Positions 60,210 to 64,000 of a stretch of DNA of 64,000 bases are shown in pieces. Each line of letters starts with the position of its first letter. The first letter of the stretch is position 1. The notes below the pieces were generated by a model. That model did not search any database and was not told the origin of the DNA. It saw only the letters and a list, made by a program, of their open reading frames with translations. The DNA lies in contig OZ251457.1 in NCBI GenBank assembly GCA_965242565.1, forward strand, positions 2,418,001-2,482,000. The letters are read 5' to 3'. This DNA is from CATQGW01 sp965242565. GTDB taxonomy: Bacteria > Chloroflexota > Dehalococcoidia > Bin125. The position numbers and the translations under genes were made by a program.

Positions 60210-60959
60210 CTAGAACGGCATCGAAACGCGCTCAAATCGCTCGTAGAAGCGCCCGTCCGGCGAGCGCCAGCGATCCCGCACGTTCTGGATGAAATCCTCG
60301 CCCCGGTCCCCGAACTGCGACACATGCCGCGTCAGCGCCCGCACCTTCGTGTCCAGCACCTCCGTCACATCCACCTCGAAATTGATGTCGCGGTTCCCCC
60401 AGATGAACATCTCCGCCACATTGTGCGTCTCCAGCCCCTCCGCCAGATGCTCCGGAAAATTGAGCCGATCGCGCGCCGTCGGATACACCGCATCGATCGC
60501 CATCTCGCCCGTCCGCCGGTGATCGCGGTGATTCACAAACCCCCGGAACTCCGCCAGCGGATCCTCCGGATCCGGCTCCAGCACCCGCCGGTGGATGATC
60601 TCCGGCGAATGCGTGAAAATCGCGTGCGGCTTCAGCCGCCGAATCGTCCGCACAATCCCCCCCAACATCTCCCGGTCGTAGTCCAGCTCGCCGTCCTCCG
60701 CGCCCAGGAACGTGCAACTCAGCACCCCCAACTCCGCAGCCGCGTTGCGCTGCTCCTCCTCGCGCATCGGCACCAGACGCTCGCTCGTCATCTCCGGATC
60801 CGCGCTGCCCTTCGCCCCGTTCGTCACCACCAGATAGTGCATCTCCCAGCCCAGCGTCGTCCACAGCGCCGCCGTGCCCCCCGCCCCGAAATCCGGATCA
60901 TCCGGATGCGCCGCAATCACCAGGCCGACCTTGTTCTCCGTCTCGGGCGGTTGATGCAT
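60210..60959 (-). CDS. PIG-L-family deacetylase
   Basis: A 249-residue protein starting at an ATG after GAGGAG. The zinc site AHPDDPDFGAGGT and the distal HRDHRRTGEMAID match the LmbE/PIG-L family, which deacetylates N-acetylglucosamine-type substrates. EIIHRRVLEPDPEDPLAEFR is an additional family segment. The substrate could be a sugar in mycothiol/bacillithiol-type thiol synthesis or a cell-envelope glycan, and cannot be told from sequence. It is divergent from lexA. Confidence 0.88.
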   Translation of the reverse strand: MHQPPETENKVGLVIAAHPDDPDFGAGGTAALWTTLGWEMHYLVVTNGAKGSADPEMTSERLVPMREEEQRNAAAELGVLSCTFLGAEDGELDYDREMLGGIVRTIRRLKPHAIFTHSPEIIHRRVLEPDPEDPLAEFRGFVNHRDHRRTGEMAIDAVYPTARDRLNFPEHLAEGLETHNVAEMFIWGNRDINFEVDVTEVLDTKVRALTRHVSQFGDRGEDFIQNVRDRWRSPDGRFYERFERVSMPF

Positions 60960-61092
60960 GTCGACGACTCCTCAGGGAATAGAACCGGGCGCTGGGGGCT
61001 CGGCACCGCGTTTGCGCGCTCGCGGCCCGCCGCCCCACTCTCGCAGGATCGCGCGGATCGCGACCGCCCGCTGCATCCTGCTTGACATACGG

Positions 61093-61121
61093 TTGACAGG
61101 ACGCCCGCCAACGTGCATCAT
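61093..61121 (+). promoter_or_regulatory. lexA promoter
   Basis: TTGACA (61093-61098), 17 bases, then CATCAT (61116-61121). A second TTGACA lies 11 bases upstream (61082-61087). The predicted start falls at the LexA box. Confidence 0.62.
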
Positions 61122-61128
61122 AAGCGCA

Positions 61129-61140
61129 GAACGCAGGTTC
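61129..61140. promoter_or_regulatory. LexA (SOS) box of lexA
   Basis: GAACGCAGGTTC is a perfect GAAC-N4-GTTC inverted repeat, the core of the SOS box of Gram-positive-type LexA proteins. It lies about eight bases after the -10 box and 50 bases before the lexA ATG, so LexA should repress its own gene. Confidence 0.82.
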
Positions 61141-61189
61141 CGCGCAGGCGTACGATCGGCGCCGCGCAGCCGCAGATCGGGAGCCCACC

Positions 61190-62098
61190 ATGCCGCGAAC
61201 CGCCAAGCGCAGCAAAACCAAGACCAGCGCCCAAACCAACGCCAAGAGCAACGCCCGGACCGCAGCCCGGACCACAGCCCGGACCACAGCCAAGACCGCG
61301 ACAAAGACCAGCGCCAAAACCGCAGCCAAGACCGGCGCCAAGGCGAGCAAGAGCGCCCGCAGCGCCGCCGCCGCCCGCCGCAGCAAGTCGAAAACCGCGG
61401 CCCAGACCACGCCGGCCGCGGAAGACCAGCAGCGCCCGCCCCGCTCCGACAAACCCGCCCGCGTCCTCGCCTTCCTCCGCGAATTCATGGGCGCCAACGG
61501 CTACCCACCCTCCGTCCGCGACGTCGTCGACGGCTGCAAACTCTCCTCCACCTCCGTCGCCGATTACAACCTCCGCATCCTCGAACGCCAGGGACACATC
61601 CGCCGCGACCCCGAACGCGCACGCACGATCGTCCTGACCGAGCCGCTCGCGCCCACCGCAGCGCCCCAGCCGGTCGCCGAAGTCGAACCCCTCCAAATCC
61701 CGCTGCTCGGCGCAATCGCCGCCGGCGCTCGCGTCGTCGCCCCCGACGGCTCCGACGCCAAACACGCCGACGAACACCTCCAGGTCACCCCCGACATGCT
61801 CGGCGGGCGCGACCCCGCCGGCCTCTTCGCCGTCACCGTCCGCGGCGACTCCATGATCGACGCCCTGATCGCCGACGGCGACACCGTCATCTTCGAGCAC
61901 GCCCAAACCGTCGAAAACGGCCAACTCGGCGCATTCTGGCTGCGCGACGAAAACATCAGCACCCTCAAGCGCTTCTACCGCGAGGGCCGGCGCGTGCGCC
62001 TCCAGCCCGAAAACCCCACCATGGAGCCCATCTACACCGCCCCCGCCAACCTCGAAATCCAGGGCCGCGTCGTCTCCATCCTCCGCCAACCCAACTAA
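61190..62098 (+). CDS. lexA: LexA repressor with histone-H1-like N-terminal tail
   Basis: 302 residues, far above the usual 200-230. The first ~82 residues are a Lys/Ala/Thr/Arg-rich tail (KTATKTSAKTAAKTGAKASK) resembling histone H1 tails. Then comes the winged helix (RVLAFLREFMGANGYPPSVR, SSTSVADYNLRILERQGHIR). The self-cleavage site is A178-G179 in GAIAAGARV. The catalytic Ser221 is in VRGDSMIDAL and Lys260 in STLKRFY, so autocleavage should work. It represses SOS genes until RecA filaments trigger cleavage. The start ATG follows GGGAG. A LexA box upstream supports autoregulation. The tail could raise DNA affinity without specificity, which is inference. Confidence 0.93.
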   Translation: MPRTAKRSKTKTSAQTNAKSNARTAARTTARTTAKTATKTSAKTAAKTGAKASKSARSAAAARRSKSKTAAQTTPAAEDQQRPPRSDKPARVLAFLREFMGANGYPPSVRDVVDGCKLSSTSVADYNLRILERQGHIRRDPERARTIVLTEPLAPTAAPQPVAEVEPLQIPLLGAIAAGARVVAPDGSDAKHADEHLQVTPDMLGGRDPAGLFAVTVRGDSMIDALIADGDTVIFEHAQTVENGQLGAFWLRDENISTLKRFYREGRRVRLQPENPTMEPIYTAPANLEIQGRVVSILRQPN

Positions 62099-62254
62099 CC
62101 CTCCGCGCCCCCATCCGCCCGGCGCGGCGTCGCCCTCCCGGACACATCCCCACCCCCTTCAGCGAGCGCGACAGCGTCCTTCCAGGACACCCCACCCCCC
62201 CTTTCTCCGTCTACCCCCCGGGCCCCTTCCCCGTCATACCCGCCGCCCCCCTCT

Positions 62255-62301
62255 CCGTCATACCCGCGCTTGCCGCGGGTATCTCGACGTGAACAGCACC
62301 A
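62255..62301 (+). repeat. Palindromic repeat type A, copy 4
   Basis: CCGTC, ATACCCGCG-CTTGC-CGCGGGTAT, CTCGACGTGAACAGCACCA: identical over 47 bases to the copy at 53361. A lone left arm (CCGTCATACCCGCC) precedes it at about 62231. Confidence 0.9.
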
Positions 62302-62341
62302 ACGGCCGCACCCACCCCTCCCATCGCCCTCACGCCTCCTA

Positions 62342-62378
62342 CCGTCGCCCCAGACTTGATCTGGGGCCCAAACCCAAC
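62342..62378 (+). repeat. Palindromic repeat type C, copy 4
   Basis: CCGTC, GCCCCAGA-CTTGA-TCTGGGGC, CCAAACCCAAC. Identical to the copy at 4074. The gap 62099-62465 between lexA and the ABC ATPase gene otherwise shows low-complexity C-rich sequence. Confidence 0.9.
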
Positions 62379-62465
62379 CCCGTTCGCAGCGCAAAAGCCC
62401 CACCCACCCGCCAACCATCCGCCGACGCCCAACCCTTCCTATACTGACCCCGTGGACGGAGCGCC

Positions 62466-63461
62466 GTGCCGCCTGTACTCAGCATCGAAGACCTCAGCGT
62501 CGAATACCGCACCCGCGAAGGGCCCATCCGCGCCCTCCGCCAGGCCTCCCTCACCCTCGAACGCGGCCAAATCCTCGCCCTCGTCGGCGAAAGCGGCTCC
62601 GGCAAAACCACCCTCGGCCTCAGCATCCTCCGCATCCTCCCTCGCTCCGCCGACATCACCTCCGGCCGCGTCCGCTACCAAAACCGCGACATCAACGAAC
62701 TCGACCGCGACCAACTCCAGCACATCCGCGGCGACCAAATCTCTATGATCTTCCAGGACCCCATCGCCGGCCTCAACCCCATCATCTCCGTCGGCGACCA
62801 AGTGCAGGAAGTGATCACCTCCCACCGCCCCGTCGACAAACGCCAGGCCCGCGAACTCGCCCTCGACGCCCTCGCCCAAATGCGCTTGCCCGACCCCGCC
62901 CGCATCGCCAACGCCTTCCCCGGCGAACTCTCCGGCGGCATGTGCCAGCGCATCATGATCGCCATCGCCACCGCCCTCGACCCCCAAATCCTGATCGCCG
63001 ACGAACCCACCTCCTCCCTCGACGTCACCGTCCAAGCCCAAATCCTCTACGAACTCGAACGCCTCCGCGACGAACGCGGCACCGCCATCCTGCTCATCAC
63101 CCACGACATGGGCGTCGTCGCCCAGGCCGCCGAGCGCGTCGCCGTCGTCTACGCCGGCGCAATCATCGAAGTCGACGACATCGCCCCGCTCTTCCGCGCC
63201 CCCCGCCACCCCTACACCTGGTCCCTGCTCGACACCCTCCCCCGGCTCGACCGCCGCCGCATCTCCCGCCTCCCCCAAATCCCCGGCGCCCCGCCCGACC
63301 TCGCCGACGTCGGCGAACACTGCGCCTTCCTCCCCCGCTGCCCCAAAGCCCTCACCCGCTGCCGCCAGGACCCCGAACCCCAACTCGCCCCCCTCGCCGA
63401 CAGCGCCCCCAACCACGCCGTCGCCTGCTACAACCCCGTCGAAATCACCCAACCCGCCTGA
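62466..63461 (+). CDS. Oligopeptide/dipeptide ABC transporter ATP-binding protein
   Basis: A 331-residue ATPase of the OppD/DppD type, starting at a GTG after GGAG. Walker A is GESGSGKTT (~41-49) and Walker B is ILIADEPTSSLDVT. The switch region is LLITHDMGVVAQAAERVAVV. The signature reads LSGGMCQRI, where LSGGMRQRV is usual. The C-terminal ~70 residues carry the oligopeptide-transporter extension (HPYTWSLLDTLP) and cysteines CAFLPRCPKALTRC and CYNP, which in OppD/DppD relatives bind an iron-sulfur cluster. No permease or binding-protein gene is visible before the window ends, so this copy stands alone here. Confidence 0.93.
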   Translation: MPPVLSIEDLSVEYRTREGPIRALRQASLTLERGQILALVGESGSGKTTLGLSILRILPRSADITSGRVRYQNRDINELDRDQLQHIRGDQISMIFQDPIAGLNPIISVGDQVQEVITSHRPVDKRQARELALDALAQMRLPDPARIANAFPGELSGGMCQRIMIAIATALDPQILIADEPTSSLDVTVQAQILYELERLRDERGTAILLITHDMGVVAQAAERVAVVYAGAIIEVDDIAPLFRAPRHPYTWSLLDTLPRLDRRRISRLPQIPGAPPDLADVGEHCAFLPRCPKALTRCRQDPEPQLAPLADSAPNHAVACYNPVEITQPA

Positions 63462-63606
63462 CACCCCTCCACCTTCCCGCAAGCGCGGCGCCTACCCCAC
63501 CCTCACCCAAAAGCTCCGCACTCCCGGCCCCTGTCTCTCGTCATTCCCGCCCCTTCTCTCCCGTCATTCCCGCCCCCCTTTCCCCGTCATTCCCGCCCCC
63601 TCTCTC

Positions 63607-63634
63607 CCGTCATTCCCGCCCCCGAGCGGGAATC
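63607..63634 (+). repeat. Palindromic repeat type B, copy 3
   Basis: CCGTC, ATTCCCGC-CCCCGA-GCGGGAAT, C. Identical to the copy at 38078-38105. Confidence 0.88.
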
Positions 63635-63801
63635 AGCCCCATCCCACCTTCAAACCCACGCCAACCGCCCTTCCAACACCCCACCCCGTCATTCGCACCC
63701 CTCAGCCCCCGTCACGCCCACCCCTTCTCTCCCGTCATTCTGCCCCCCTTTCCCCCGTCACGCCCACCCCTTCTCTCCCGTCATTCCTGCCCCCCTTTCC
63801 C

Positions 63802-63829
63802 CCGTCATTCCCGCCCCCGAGCGGGAATC
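63802..63829 (+). repeat. Palindromic repeat type B, copy 4
   Basis: Same 28 bases as the copy at 63607. Its last two bases form part of the stop codon of the minus-strand gene that follows. Confidence 0.88.
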
Positions 63830-64000
63830 ACCCGGCCCCCGCCAAATCCGCCACCAACAGCTCCAGCGCCAAATCATCCGTCAGCCCGCCTTCATCGCGC
63901 CGGTACGCAATGATCGCCGCATCCGCCTCCAAAATCCGCTCCAACGCCCGATCCGCCTGCGCCGGACTGTACGCCCGCGCCTGATTCCGCACCCGACGCG
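63828..64000 (-). CDS. holA: DNA polymerase III delta subunit-like protein, C-terminal fragment
   Basis: Only the last 57 codons are in the window; the frame is open at the right edge. The minus strand encodes NQARAYSPAQADRALERILE, then ADAAIIAYRRDEGG, then TDDLALELLVADLAGAG and TGA. The pattern of a YSP helix, ALERxLEADAAI and a terminal ALELLV helix is typical of the C-terminal clamp-loader domain of HolA. The short length limits certainty. Its stop codon overlaps a palindromic repeat. Confidence 0.6.
   Translation of the reverse strand, partial: RRVRNQARAYSPAQADRALERILEADAAIIAYRRDEGGLTDDLALELLVADLAGAG

Larger units (their letters stand above)
63538..63829 (+). repeat. Array of left-arm half-elements (CCGTCATTCCCGCCCC) between convergent genes
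   Basis: CGTCATTCCCGCCCC or a close variant recurs at about 63539, 63563, 63585, 63608, 63803 and, more diverged, at 63685, 63733 and 63780. Two of these are complete hairpins (63607 and 63802); the others lack the right arm. C-rich spacers of about 8-30 bases separate them. The rest of the gap 63462-63827 is C-rich and contains no gene. Confidence 0.75.

Noticed and set aside
63538..63829. Possible CRISPR array at the right end
   Set aside because: Unit spacing is irregular, the sequence between units is only C-rich filler, and the units belong to the type B repeat.

Overview
The window is GC-rich, densely coded DNA from a bacterial chromosome. The best fit is a high-GC Chloroflexota (Dehalococcoidia-like) genome. 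The grounds are indirect: a ten-gene complex I operon without the NADH module, large insertions in RpoB and RpoC, secreted bacterial-SH3/beta-propeller proteins, a groESL operon under a CIRCE element, and a GAAC-N4-GTTC LexA box. The phylum call is inference; the gene calls rest mostly on visible motifs.

Layout. 1-3180: the end of an MMPL/RND transporter, a lipoprotein with a trypsin-like fold that has lost its catalytic motifs, a GYD-domain protein and tRNA-Thr(CGT). 3265-7390: an orphan OmpR-type regulator with an atypical receiver (GlnR-like), a repeat-filled gap, then two type I glutamine synthetases. 7394-17876 (minus): nuoA-B-C-D-H-J-K-L-M-N, with no nuoI, E, F or G. 18005-21851: a GNAT acetyltransferase divergent from an alpha-methylacyl-CoA racemase-like protein across a triple direct repeat, then a NucS-like nuclease and an endonuclease/exonuclease/phosphatase-family protein. 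21848-35518 (minus): valS, an unknown protein, secA, three tandem paralogous SH3/propeller exported proteins and prs. 35705-37892: groES-groEL with a promoter and CIRCE. 38140-42832: an acyl-CoA carboxylase carboxyltransferase and a solitary nuclease-methyltransferase fusion. 42829-51208 (minus): rpoB-rpoC. 51559-53231: an XRE regulator overlapping a DUF2851 gene, behind a promoter that carries an inverted repeat. 53591-60959: tsaD, a degenerate PP2C-like/propeller membrane protein, an unknown protein, a TPR membrane protein, a zinc-finger protein, a Nudix hydrolase and a PIG-L deacetylase. 61093-64000: a LexA repressor with a histone-H1-like tail, an oligopeptide ABC ATPase and the 3' end of a DNA polymerase III delta-like gene.

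How the genes fit together. Most genes are housekeeping: nitrogen assimilation, respiration, translation, secretion, transcription, chaperones and tRNA modification. The accessory features are three solitary nuclease-type genes (19782, 39809, and perhaps 51951), the propeller operon, and a mosaic of short palindromic repeats. The repeats fill nearly every long intergenic gap, most of them between convergent genes. The best candidates for undescribed biology are the propeller operon, the XRE-DUF2851 pair with its operator, and the covarying palindromic repeat family.
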